NCBI GenBank assembly: GCA_041392785.1
Contig: JAWKLK010000006.1
Span: 124,001 to 188,000 of the forward strand
Reading direction: 5' to 3'
DNA: 64,000 nt
From: OLB9 sp041392785
Lineage (GTDB): Bacteria; Bacteroidota; Bacteroidia; Chitinophagales; Saprospiraceae
A program made the position numbers and the translations under genes. The notes beneath the pieces are model-generated. The model saw only the letters and a list, made by a program, of their open reading frames with translations, made no database searches and was not told where the DNA came from. Position 1 is the first letter of the stretch. Each line of letters starts with the position of its first letter. Shown piece by piece: positions 27,818 through 35,126 of the stretch.

Positions 27818-27846
27818 TATTAAATATTTTTGTTTAATTTTCAATC

Positions 27847-27873
27847 AATGCTAACGGTCGGTGATATGGAACG
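27847..27873 (-). repeat. attC-like 3' arm before the lipoprotein gene
   Basis: On the minus strand this reads CATATCACCGACCGTTAGCATT. It matches the ends of the sites at 27183-27262 and 30888-30959 and includes a GTTAGC string of the type cut in integron attC sites. The matching 5' arm would be the GATGCCAAC after the lipoprotein gene at 27275. Confidence 0.45.
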
Positions 27874-28090
27874 TAATCCCTCTTGGAATGCTGCACAATA
27901 ATATTGAACTTGTCCATTTCATATTCCAAGGTTTTATACTTAACTTTTGTATGTCACTATTATAAACGTTCAAGCTATGGATTTCGTTGGTTTTGGGGAT
28001 GTTAACGTTTTGGGTATAGCCGAAGGCTGAGTTTTAAAGGCACAAAGTTTCAATTTAGCACAAAGGTACATAAAATGCACAAATCTGGCC
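27874..28090. other. Noncoding spacer in the island
   Basis: This stretch holds no ORF with coding character. It contains a GTTAACGTT string at about 28003 and several runs of AT-rich sequence. It may be a cassette that has lost its gene. Confidence 0.35.
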
Positions 28091-28169
28091 CAGCTAACAA
28101 AACTTCCGTTCAACAGGGTTTTCATTCTAGGCATTTCATGCCGAACGAAAACTTAGTTGTTGTGTGCTG
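28091..28169 (-). repeat. Long imperfect dyad after the CDF gene (attC-like hairpin)
   Basis: A 79-bp region can fold into one long hairpin. Its inner arms are 28118-28134 and 28138-28152 around a 3-nt loop, and outer arms match CAGC...ACAA on both sides (28091 and 28169). It ends in GTTAGCTG on the minus strand. It lies 7 bp past the stop of the CDF gene. The outline is that of a folded attC site; it could also act as a terminator. Confidence 0.5.
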
Positions 28170-28175
28170 CCTTTT

Positions 28176-29045
28176 TTATTCATTCGGTTCAATATGAATT
28201 AGAACGTGTCCTAAATTTGGTATTTCTTTTCTCAAATAATCTTTTAATTGATGTGAAATATCGTGTCCTTTCTTAACGGAAATTTCTCCATTAACAATTG
28301 CGTGTAAATCAACGTGGTACTTCATTCCTGCTTTTCTAATGAAACATTTTTCTGTTCCAATTACACCTTTGACTTTTATAGATTTTTCTCGAATTTCTTC
28401 CAATAAGTCGTCATATAAGTGTTCATCCATAATTTCTCCTAAAGCTGGTCTAAAAATCAAATAACTGTTGTAAAGAATAAATACAGAAGCGAATAAAGCT
28501 GCCCAATCATCAGCCGTTTCATATCCTTTACCGAAGATTAAAGCAATAGAAATTCCGATAAATGCCATAATAGAAGTTATTGCATCACTTCTATGGTGCC
28601 AAGCATCTGCTTTAAGTGAAGAACTATTGGTCTCTTTACTTTTATTAATTACTATTCTGAAGGACACTTCTTTCCATATAATAATTGCACCTAGCACTAT
28701 CAAAGTCCAAGACTTTGGGACTTTATGAGGTGTCTGAATATTTTGGATGCTTTCATAAGCAATAACGGTCGCAGATGTAACAAGAAAAGCAACTACTAAA
28801 AACGTTATCAAAGGTTCAATTTTTCCGTGTCCGTAGGGATGGTTCTCGTCTGCTGGTCTTTTGGCATATTTTAAACCAAAAAGAACAAGTAGTGATGAGA
28901 AAATGTCGGTAGTTGATTCTATAGCATCTGCAATCAGAGCATAGGAGTTTCCAAAGAATCCCGCAAGTCCTTTAATTAATGCTAAACTGGTATTACCAAT
29001 TATGCTAAAATATGTGGTGCGTATTGCAGTTTGTACGTTAGTCAA
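28176..29045 (-). CDS. Cation diffusion facilitator (CDF) metal exporter
   Basis: The 289-residue protein has six membrane helices, with the metal-site motifs of CDF exporters: ALIADAIESTTDIFSSLLV (TM2, D-x3-D site) and ADAWHHRSDAITSI (TM5, H-x3-D site). HPYGHGKIEPL is the conserved cytosolic loop and the C-terminal domain has KYHVDLHAIVNGE. It exports divalent cations such as Zn or Co in exchange for protons at the inner membrane. It sits 8 bp after the lipocalin-like gene, so both form one unit in the island. Confidence 0.93.
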   Translation of the reverse strand: MTNVQTAIRTTYFSIIGNTSLALIKGLAGFFGNSYALIADAIESTTDIFSSLLVLFGLKYAKRPADENHPYGHGKIEPLITFLVVAFLVTSATVIAYESIQNIQTPHKVPKSWTLIVLGAIIIWKEVSFRIVINKSKETNSSSLKADAWHHRSDAITSIMAFIGISIALIFGKGYETADDWAALFASVFILYNSYLIFRPALGEIMDEHLYDDLLEEIREKSIKVKGVIGTEKCFIRKAGMKYHVDLHAIVNGEISVKKGHDISHQLKDYLRKEIPNLGHVLIHIEPNE

Positions 29046-29053
29046 CTTTTGGT

Positions 29054-29515
29054 CTAATTTTTCTCGAATGTTAGATAATCAGTACCACCATTTCCGCCAC
29101 TAACGTCTATTAGTTCAATTTTTGTAGAGGATTGAGAGATGAAATCCCAATCATCATTTAAATCTTCAAAATCATTAGTTAAATTGAAATTGATGTTAAA
29201 GTCCAAATCATCTTGACTATCATCATTACTGTTACTGTCGGTAATGCTCCAAGTTCCGTCATAATTATTAGTTCCATTGTTTGCGTTTAACACTCCTGAA
29301 CTATTAAAAGTGAAGTTATAACCTTGGAAATGATTTGTTTCGTCTGTTCCCGAGTCAATAAATTTAGTTATTCGCCAAGTTCCACTTTGGACATTTGTTT
29401 GCACGTTAGTTTGAGTGTTGTTACTTAGGTTGTCATCATCTTTATTGCAAGAAACGACAGCAAAAAGGCCTAATAGAAAAGCCAACATTGAAATTCTTAA
29501 ATTTTTCGTGTTCAT
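29054..29515 (-). CDS. Lipocalin-like lipoprotein
   Basis: The 153-residue protein has a lipobox (LFAVVSC, Cys about 23) followed by a linker with repeated NVQTNVQ. The mature part has the GTWRITKFIDSG and NGTWSITDSN motifs of the Bacteroidota lipocalin-like family (strand-G-x-W starts). The Asp/Asn-rich centre may bind ions. It is probably a surface or periplasmic ligand binder, cotranscribed with the CDF gene. Confidence 0.7.
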   Translation of the reverse strand: MNTKNLRISMLAFLLGLFAVVSCNKDDDNLSNNTQTNVQTNVQSGTWRITKFIDSGTDETNHFQGYNFTFNSSGVLNANNGTNNYDGTWSITDSNSNDDSQDDLDFNINFNLTNDFEDLNDDWDFISQSSTKIELIDVSGGNGGTDYLTFEKN

Positions 29516-29595
29516 AAATTTTATTTTTTTAGTTAACGTTTTTTCTCGTGTTTTATTTTTAGGTTCTGACTAACGTTAAATTTTACCATTGACTA

Positions 29596-30610
29596 TCAAT
29601 TTGTTGTAAAACCAAGGTCTGCATTTGTCAGTGCAAATTTATCAATTTGTTTTCGGATTCTTTTCACTAGGCCTAGTTTTCTTTTTTCATCTAGGTACAT
29701 ATAACCAGATGGATTCTGATAGGGTTGGTTTTTGACTACAATATTCCAAATGATTACTGCTAGTTTTCGAGCCGTGGCACTTACTGCTGATCTTATTAAT
29801 TCGTTTATACGGCTTTGCTTCTATGGTGTGCTGTTTTTTATTTTCATCACTATCTATAATCTCATTTAGTTTTTTATTAATCTCAATATCGCACTCTTGA
29901 ATCTTCTTTTGTAGTATATCAAACATTTCCAGTTCTTGATTGAGTGCAAACAGGTAGTCTTTTCTACCATTGCTTTGGAGTGCTTTAGCTATCTCCTGTT
30001 CAGATTTCCGACAGTTGCCATGTCGAAGTTGAGCCAATTTTTCTGGATTTGTTTGTCCATCACATATTGCGCGAATGATCAATAAACCTGTTAACCCACA
30101 AATATCGTTTACTACTACATCAAGTCTTAGGTTGAGCAGCCTGAGATATTTTTGCATTTTTTTAGTTGTTGAAGCCGCACTAGTCAATAAGTTTGATCTG
30201 TGACGACTGTATGTTCTCAACTGCTCAGTTTGTTCATCAGGCAGAAAACTACTTGAAAGCAATCCAAGACTATGGAGTTTTTGTATCCATTGGCAATCCA
30301 TGATGTCCGTCTTCTTACCTTTGATGTTTTTGGTAAATTTTCCATTACAAAGAATGACATCAAAGTCTCTACTGATCAGTACGGCAAATAAGTTTTGCCC
30401 AATAAGTGCCTGTGCTTTCCATTGCAACCGTTTTGACACCATTTGATGAAAGCCAGTCTGCCAAAGCAAATAAATCATCATTAAAAAACTCCAAATTCTC
30501 GAACATGTTCTGGTTGTTGGCCTAAGGCCACCCAGTGAGACCTACTACCGATATCAATCCCCGCAGCATGAGGATTAACCATTTCCATTGCAATAACTTG
30601 ATTTTCCATT
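29596..30610 (-). pseudogene. IS110-family transposase, frameshifted and internally deleted
   Basis: Reading the minus strand across frames gives MENQVIAMEMVNPHAAGIDIGSR (read as two parts), then NDDLFALADWLSSNGVKTVA and MESTGTYWAKL, then KGKKTDIMDCQWIQKLHSLG, which are the N-terminal DEDD-type blocks of IS110 transposases. Breaks lie near 30484 (frameshift) and in the region around 30390 (stop, frameshift). The C-terminal SAVSATARKLAVIIWNIVV and RKQIDKFALTNADLGFTTN blocks appear in another frame, stop at 29596. The central Transposase_20 helix-hairpin region is missing, so an internal deletion joined the two halves near 29820. It is inactive. Confidence 0.85.
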
Positions 30611-30887
30611 TTCAAATAATCATTAATACGTGAAACCATAAACTCTTCGGAGATGTGCTTTAGGCATTTTATTTATTCTGAACGGGGTTCCACCTAAGGT
30701 AGACCGCCAATGAAGTCATGGCAAACATCTCAACCAGGATTGCGCTCGTGCTTCTATTTTTAAGGAGAGCAACAGTTTAAAAATCGGCCTTGCAAAGAGC
30801 AAAGCTAAAGTACGAAATTATTCATTGCAATGCTACACTCGTTAGCTTACGAAGTCATTTTTTTTTGATATAGGGGGGATTGCAGCG
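30611..30887. other. Noncoding flank of the IS110 remnant
   Basis: This is the 5' flank of the decayed IS110 element and the start of the sequence after the TIR cassette boundary. No ORF of note. IS110 elements usually lack terminal inverted repeats, so the element edge cannot be placed. Confidence 0.4.
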
Positions 30888-30959
30888 AACGGTGATGTGA
30901 TATGGAGCGGACGTAGCGATAGCAAGTCTGATCTCATATCACTTGTTATCTCGTGTTAC
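30888..30959 (-). repeat. attC-like site at the end of the TIR cassette
   Basis: On the minus strand the site opens AACACGAGATAAC immediately at the TIR gene stop. It continues through GTGATATG and the complementary CATATCAC and ends CACCGTT at 30888-30890. The 5' arm (30945-30959) is complementary (13 of 15) to the sequence at 31994-32008 at the other end of the unit. That is the relation expected between the two halves of one attC split by cassette insertion. Confidence 0.6.
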
Positions 30960-31795
30960 TTTATTCCTAAAGACTTTAATGTTTCAAAATCTAATGCTCC
31001 AACTGGTAATTTGTTATCTTTTTGGTACTGTACTAATTGTTTTTTTGTTTCTATTCCCATTACATTATCTTCATCCACTTTATAACCATTTTTATTTAAG
31101 GCTTGTTGTACATCCAAAACTAAATGTTGTGAAACTATTTCCCATTCAGGATCTACAACTTCTCGCCAGTTGCCATCACTGCACTTTTGATAAAACTTAC
31201 CACCTATTTGAACAGTACTACATCTTTTTTCTAATGATCTTGTTATAGATAATATTTCATCGATTTTATCATCTGTTGTCCGTTTTTTAAAGTCGATTAA
31301 CTTCGATTTAAGTATCGTTTCAACATCACTTTTCAATTCTGACCAACTCTTAGTTAAAATACTGTTCAACACACTAGTTTCCAGATTACTGCCTATTTCA
31401 TCTAAACAACATTTATTAATAGTCCTAATAAGAGTTTCAAAATCATCTTTATTGAATAAAGTATGTTGGAATTGTGATAATGGTGGTTTAATATCATTAT
31501 GTTCCAAATCGAATAGGACAGTAAAAACTCTACTCGCTGGAAGTTTGGAAAGTGCCCCAGCTTCAAACAAAATCCAATGCGAATCTAAATTTTCAGGAGT
31601 TAAAATGATTAGGCCAAAATTTGATCTGTATAATTCTGATGTTATTTCACTACTCCACTTTTTACCTTTTTCTATGTGCGAAGACAACCAAGGATTCGTT
31701 TTTTGCAAATTTTGCGAAAAATAGTCATAAAGTAATTTTGCAATTTTATTCGATCTCTCACCAGACCAACTAATAAATATATTCATTACTTCCAT
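30956..31795 (-). CDS. TIR-domain protein with C-terminal peptidoglycan-binding-like domain
   Basis: The 279-residue protein starts with a TIR domain (about 4-120): NIFISWSGERSNKIAKLL, LSSHIEKGKKWSSEI, FGLIILTPENLDSHWILFEAGAL, where WILFE (Trp74-Glu78) carries the expected catalytic Glu of bacterial TIR NADases. After a helical middle part, the last ~55 residues (LDVQQALNKNGYKVD and GIETKKQLVQYQKDNKLPVG) match the peptidoglycan-binding (PG_binding_1) repeat. No signal peptide. The start could instead be Met4, which gives the usual MNIFISWSGE opening. Bacterial TIR proteins commonly degrade NAD+ in phage defence; the sensing role of the C-terminal domain is inference. Confidence 0.85.
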   Translation of the reverse strand: MEVMNIFISWSGERSNKIAKLLYDYFSQNLQKTNPWLSSHIEKGKKWSSEITSELYRSNFGLIILTPENLDSHWILFEAGALSKLPASRVFTVLFDLEHNDIKPPLSQFQHTLFNKDDFETLIRTINKCCLDEIGSNLETSVLNSILTKSWSELKSDVETILKSKLIDFKKRTTDDKIDEILSITRSLEKRCSTVQIGGKFYQKCSDGNWREVVDPEWEIVSQHLVLDVQQALNKNGYKVDEDNVMGIETKKQLVQYQKDNKLPVGALDFETLKSLGIK

Positions 31796-31845
31796 GTTTT
31801 AACTGATCAAATCTTTAATAAGCTTTGGTAAGGTCTCTTTAGTCA

Positions 31846-31962
31846 TTAATTGCTCTTCAAATTTTTGACTTTCCTATTGAGTACATAAGTACCAATGCTT
31901 ATAAATATCGTAAGCACAAATCCAAGAATTGAACTATAGCTACCTAGGTCATTTAAGCTCAT
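31846..31962 (-). CDS. 38-residue single-pass membrane peptide upstream of the TIR gene
   Basis: An ATG at 31962 opens a 38-codon frame ending TAA at 31846: MSLNDLGSYSSILGFVLTIF followed by ISIGTYVLNRKVKNLKSN. It has one hydrophobic helix (about residues 9-28) and a basic tail. A second ATG overlaps its stop (TAATG) and starts a 15-codon frame that ends 3 bp before the TIR start, so ribosomes could pass along the transcript. It lies inside the same cassette as the TIR gene, so they are probably inherited together. Function unknown; very short genes are easily spurious. Confidence 0.5.
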   Translation of the reverse strand: MSLNDLGSYSSILGFVLTIFISIGTYVLNRKVKNLKSN

Positions 31963-31993
31963 TGAATATATTTTTCATAAGTCTAATTTTATT

Positions 31994-32008
31994 ATAATAC
32001 GAGATAAC
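31994..32008 (-). repeat. Cassette 5' end matching the attC-like arm
   Basis: The minus strand reads GTTATCTCGTATTAT. It is complementary at 13 of 15 positions to the arm at 30945-30959. It marks the start of the TIR cassette. Confidence 0.5.
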
Positions 32009-32295
32009 TAATTTAAATCTCCCACAAAAATATATCAACTTTCGCTTTTTTCATAGCCTTTTGTAGTAAAATTTTTGACTGCCTTACAAACATAACTCCA
32101 CTCGCATTCCTATATGGAGTGGCGGAAAAAAAAATTATTTTAGGTATTTTAAGACAAATGAAAACTTAGTTTTTCAAGTTAGACTTATGATTTTCAAGAA
32201 TAACTCTGGCTGACCACTGGCAGTTTCATTACTAAATACGTAGAACGAATTTTTGCAAATTATAACGGAATTACATCATAAATACAACAAAAAAA
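32009..32295. other. Spacer between the island and the tRNA genes
   Basis: No coding sequence is seen. A 6-bp hairpin (32098-32103 with 32117-32122) precedes an A run on the plus strand and is not a convincing terminator in either direction. Confidence 0.4.
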
Positions 32296-32313
32296 GGAAG
32301 TCAATTGACTTCC
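32296..32313 (-). terminator. Terminator of the tRNA Val-Ser-Pro cluster
   Basis: A perfect 18-bp palindrome GGAAGTCAATTGACTTCC is followed on the minus strand by a T run. It lies 8 bp downstream of the 3' end of tRNA-Pro. Confidence 0.75.
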
Positions 32314-32320
32314 TTTTATG

Positions 32321-32396
32321 TCGGGGCAGTAGGATTCGAACCTACGACCCCTTGGTCCCAAACCAAGTGCGCTAACCGGACTGCGCTATGCCCCGA
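32321..32396 (-). tRNA. tRNA-Pro (anticodon TGG)
   Basis: The minus strand folds as a 76-nt tRNA: 7-bp acceptor stem TCGGGGC/GCCCCGA, anticodon stem CTTGG/CCAAG around TTTGGGA, and T arm GTAGGTTCGAATCCTAC. The 3' CCA is not encoded. Confidence 0.95.
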
Positions 32397-32432
32397 ATGT
32401 TTGTCTTCAAAAAATCACCACAAAACTTTTTG

Positions 32433-32519
32433 CGGTGGAGGGGGGATTCGAACCCCCGGTACCGTTTCCAGTACGACAGTTTAGCAAACTGTTGGTTTAA
32501 GCCACTCACCCACCCCACC
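32433..32519 (-). tRNA. tRNA-Ser (anticodon GCT)
   Basis: An 87-nt tRNA with the long variable arm of class II tRNAs (GTACTGGAAACGGTAC), acceptor GGTGGGG/CTCCACC with one G-T pair, and an anticodon arm centred on TTTGCTAA. CCA is not encoded. Confidence 0.94.
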
Positions 32520-32613
32520 TTTTGCTCTACTTTTTTGAAAAGCGGTGCAAAGATATGTCTTTAGGTTTAATGGCACAACAAATATTACAAAATTTTCTAA
32601 ACTTTTTTTTTTG

Positions 32614-32689
32614 TGAGACATACTGGACTCGAACCAGTGACCCCTACCCTGTCAAGGTAATGCTCTAAACCAACTGAGCTAATATCTCA
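32614..32689 (-). tRNA. tRNA-Val (anticodon GAC)
   Basis: A 76-nt tRNA with acceptor TGAGATA/TGTCTCA (one G-T pair), D arm GCTCAGTTGGTTTAGAGC, anticodon loop TTGACAG and T arm CACTGGTTCGAGTCCAGT. CCA is not encoded. First of three tRNAs transcribed together. Confidence 0.93.
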
Positions 32690-32815
32690 AATTTTAAGTC
32701 AATCCTGCTTTCAGGTTTTCAAAAACTTCGCAAAGGTAATGTTTTAGGTTTACTTAAATCTAAAATTATGTAAAAATTTCACACCAATCCTTTCGATGTT
32801 ATCTTAATTATAATT

Positions 32816-33298
32816 TTATGGAACCAGCTTCTGCAATTCCGCAAGTAATTGTTCTGGGGTCTTATATCCCGGAGAAACTTGTATTATATTGAAATGCTTA
32901 TCCAAGTACACAATGGATGGAAAACTTAAGTCACCACGTAATAGATTAACAGCCAACATATTAGCACCTGATCTACCTGAAGTCTGATATGCGAAAGATT
33001 GACCATTAAATACAGCATTCTCTTTTTGTTCTGCGTCAAACTTTACAGCATAAAAATGTGTATTGATATAATCTATCACTTCTTTATTTGTAAAAGTCTC
33101 TTTATCCATAACCTTACACCACTTGCACCAATCTGTATACACATCTATCATCATTGGTTTGTTCAAACCTGAAGTATTCCGAATTTTTTCAATATCTTGA
33201 ATGGTCTTCCACTCCAAACTAGTATCTTTTCCCTTATTACTACATGCTTGAAATATAAAGATTGCAATTATTACCAGCAAATATCGATGTACACTCAC
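32816..33298 (-). CDS. Thioredoxin-fold lipoprotein (WCxWC motif)
   Basis: The 160-residue protein has a lipoprotein signal (lipobox FQAC, Cys19) and a thioredoxin fold: IDVYTDWCKWCKVMDKETF with redox cysteines 58 and 61, then IDYINTHFYAVKFDAEQ and FPSIVYLDKHFNI with the cis-Pro. WCKWC-type sites are common in periplasmic disulfide reductases related to DsbD-gamma. It would act in the periplasm to reduce or make disulfides. It is followed by dnaA on the same strand 33 bp upstream, a chance neighbour. Confidence 0.88.
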   Translation of the reverse strand: MSVHRYLLVIIAIFIFQACSNKGKDTSLEWKTIQDIEKIRNTSGLNKPMMIDVYTDWCKWCKVMDKETFTNKEVIDYINTHFYAVKFDAEQKENAVFNGQSFAYQTSGRSGANMLAVNLLRGDLSFPSIVYLDKHFNIIQVSPGYKTPEQLLAELQKLVP

Positions 33299-33331
33299 TC
33301 CTATGTTTTAAATGCTTAAGAATTCTAATGA

Positions 33332-34711
33332 TTACTTTTGGACTAATTTCACTAAGTCATTTACCTGATCCTTAAATAAGGTATCGGTATCCATAAGGTC
33401 TTGAACTGCCCTCAGCGAATGTATCACTGTACTATGATCTCTACCTCCAAAAGAATCACCAATAACTTTCAATGAACTATTGGTAAAATTTTTAGCAAGA
33501 TACATAGACAACTGTCTTGCGACAACCACATTTCTCAATCTCGTTTTTTCTTGTAATTTTTCCACAGGAACATCAAAATGTTTCGCAACCAATTTTTTGA
33601 TCTTGTCTAAACTCAACTCAGTGTCATCATGACTTACAAATTGCTTCACTACATCTTTCACCAAAGCTAGATCAATTTTCTTTCTATTGAGCGTGGATTG
33701 CGCTACCAAAGAAATTATAACACCTTCTAATTCACGAATATTATTCTTGATGTTAGAGCATATGTATTCCTTCACTTCATGTGAAAGGTTTAAACCATCT
33801 CTCTCCATTTTCATGTCAAGGATTTTCATCCTTGTCTCAAAATCAGGAGAAGTCAACTCAGCTACCAGACCCCACTTGAATCTAGATATCAGCCTTTCAT
33901 CCAGATCTTGCAGATCTTTCGGCGGCCGATCTGAAGTCAAGATAATCTGTTTTCCGCTTTGATGTAACTGATTAAAAATATTGAAAAACAACTCTTGAGT
34001 TTTGGGCTTTCCTGATAAAAATTGGATATCGTCAATGATGAGTACTTCAACGAAATTATAAAAATTTATAAAATCTGTAGTGGTGTTATTTTTGATGGCT
34101 TGCACCACTTGATGGGTAAAAATCTCAGAAGAAATATACAAAATCTGCTTTTCTGGAAAATGCTTGAGGACTTGATGTCCAATAGCTTGCGATATGTGAG
34201 TTTTACCCACGCCTGTATCGCCAAAAATGACAAGAGGGTTAAACTCGGTGCCACCTGGCTTCTTAGCGATAGCAAGCCCAGCGCCAACTGTAAGCTTATT
34301 GCAATCACCAGTCACAAGTGCTTCAAAAGTGTAATCGTCATTCAAGTGATTTTCAATTTTCAACTTTTTTAGGCCAGGTATCGCAAAAGGATTTACTATT
34401 TGTGGTTCTTTGGCAGATGCATTTGCTTGGGTAATACCCAATTTTTTATGATTTTCTACTTGAATTTGATATCTTAAGCTCCCTCTATTTCCTAATTCCT
34501 TGGTGACGGCTTGTTTTAGTTGCTCCACAAAATGTTCTTCGAGCCAATCGTAAAAGAAATTATTCGGAACTAGTATAGTAAGTGTCTGCTGCTTTAATTC
34601 TACCGCTTTTATTGGTTCGAACCATGTTTTAAATGCTTGAGAACTTACGGTTTTGCGAAGCGTATTCAAACAATTATTCCAAACTTCTATATGGTCATGT
34701 TTTATCAACAT
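33332..34711 (-). CDS. dnaA: Chromosomal replication initiator DnaA
   Basis: The 459-residue protein has all DnaA domains: N-terminal DnaB-interacting domain I (1-80), AAA+ with Walker A GDTGVGKT (about 164-171) and Walker B EVLIIDDIQFLSGK, the box-VI SRFKWGLV segment, and the C-terminal DNA-binding domain IV with the DnaA signature FGGRDHSTVIHSLRAV (about 425-440). It opens the origin by binding TTATCCACA boxes. The region just upstream has only one weak box (see 34712-35126), so the origin may not be here. Confidence 0.97.
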   Translation of the reverse strand: MLIKHDHIEVWNNCLNTLRKTVSSQAFKTWFEPIKAVELKQQTLTILVPNNFFYDWLEEHFVEQLKQAVTKELGNRGSLRYQIQVENHKKLGITQANASAKEPQIVNPFAIPGLKKLKIENHLNDDYTFEALVTGDCNKLTVGAGLAIAKKPGGTEFNPLVIFGDTGVGKTHISQAIGHQVLKHFPEKQILYISSEIFTHQVVQAIKNNTTTDFINFYNFVEVLIIDDIQFLSGKPKTQELFFNIFNQLHQSGKQIILTSDRPPKDLQDLDERLISRFKWGLVAELTSPDFETRMKILDMKMERDGLNLSHEVKEYICSNIKNNIRELEGVIISLVAQSTLNRKKIDLALVKDVVKQFVSHDDTELSLDKIKKLVAKHFDVPVEKLQEKTRLRNVVVARQLSMYLAKNFTNSSLKVIGDSFGGRDHSTVIHSLRAVQDLMDTDTLFKDQVNDLVKLVQK

Positions 34712-35126
34712 TGGCTTAAATTAAAAACACTTAATACTTTTCCTAATACCGACATTTGAATGTGTTCAAATCTTTATCGGTTTTATTCAACTTTCGTGTC
34801 GAATTTTTATAGGAGTGCTGCAAAGGTGAAACAATTTTCAGGATTAAAAAAATGTTAAGTCAATTTTTTTTAAAAAAAAATTTTTTCATAATGTTTTCAT
34901 AATCAATTACATATAACAATAAAATATATCCTTATTATAGGTTGAATTTCAAGTAGTTAAAAATATACTATTTTCATCAATAATAATATATTGCATTATC
35001 AATACAATACATTTTATATGCCAAATAAGGCATTTTTTTTACCAATTATCCATCGATTTTTCGTAAAAAAACTTGCATCAAAAATCATTTTTATTCTTAT
35101 TTTTACGTAACCAATTTTACTTTAAA
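34712..35126. other. Intergenic region between dnaA and the GMC gene
   Basis: This AT-rich divergent spacer holds a 7-bp inverted repeat (ATTTGAA...TTCAAAT near 34753-34770) that could be an operator for dnaA, runs of A/T at 34855-35040, and one DnaA-box-like string TTATCCATC near 35046 (two mismatches). A hairpin of about 5 bp with a T run is at 35019-35040. I do not see the several boxes expected of an origin. Confidence 0.4.

Larger units (their letters stand above)
30890..32007 (-). mobile_element. Putative integron-type gene cassette carrying a TIR-domain gene
   Basis: The unit is about 1.1 kb with all coding on the minus strand. It begins GTTATCTCGTATTAT (32008-31994) and ends with an attC-like site whose 5' arm GTAACACGAGATAAC (30959-30945) is complementary to that beginning. 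In integrons a cassette starts with the last bases of its own attC, so such a match is a specific signature. It holds the TIR-PGBD gene and a 38-codon membrane peptide gene. No integron integrase lies in the window, so the array would be an integrase-less (CALIN-type) cluster; this is inference. Confidence 0.55.

Noticed and set aside
34712..35072. Replication origin next to dnaA
   Set aside because: It is AT-rich but has only one two-mismatch DnaA box; not called an origin.
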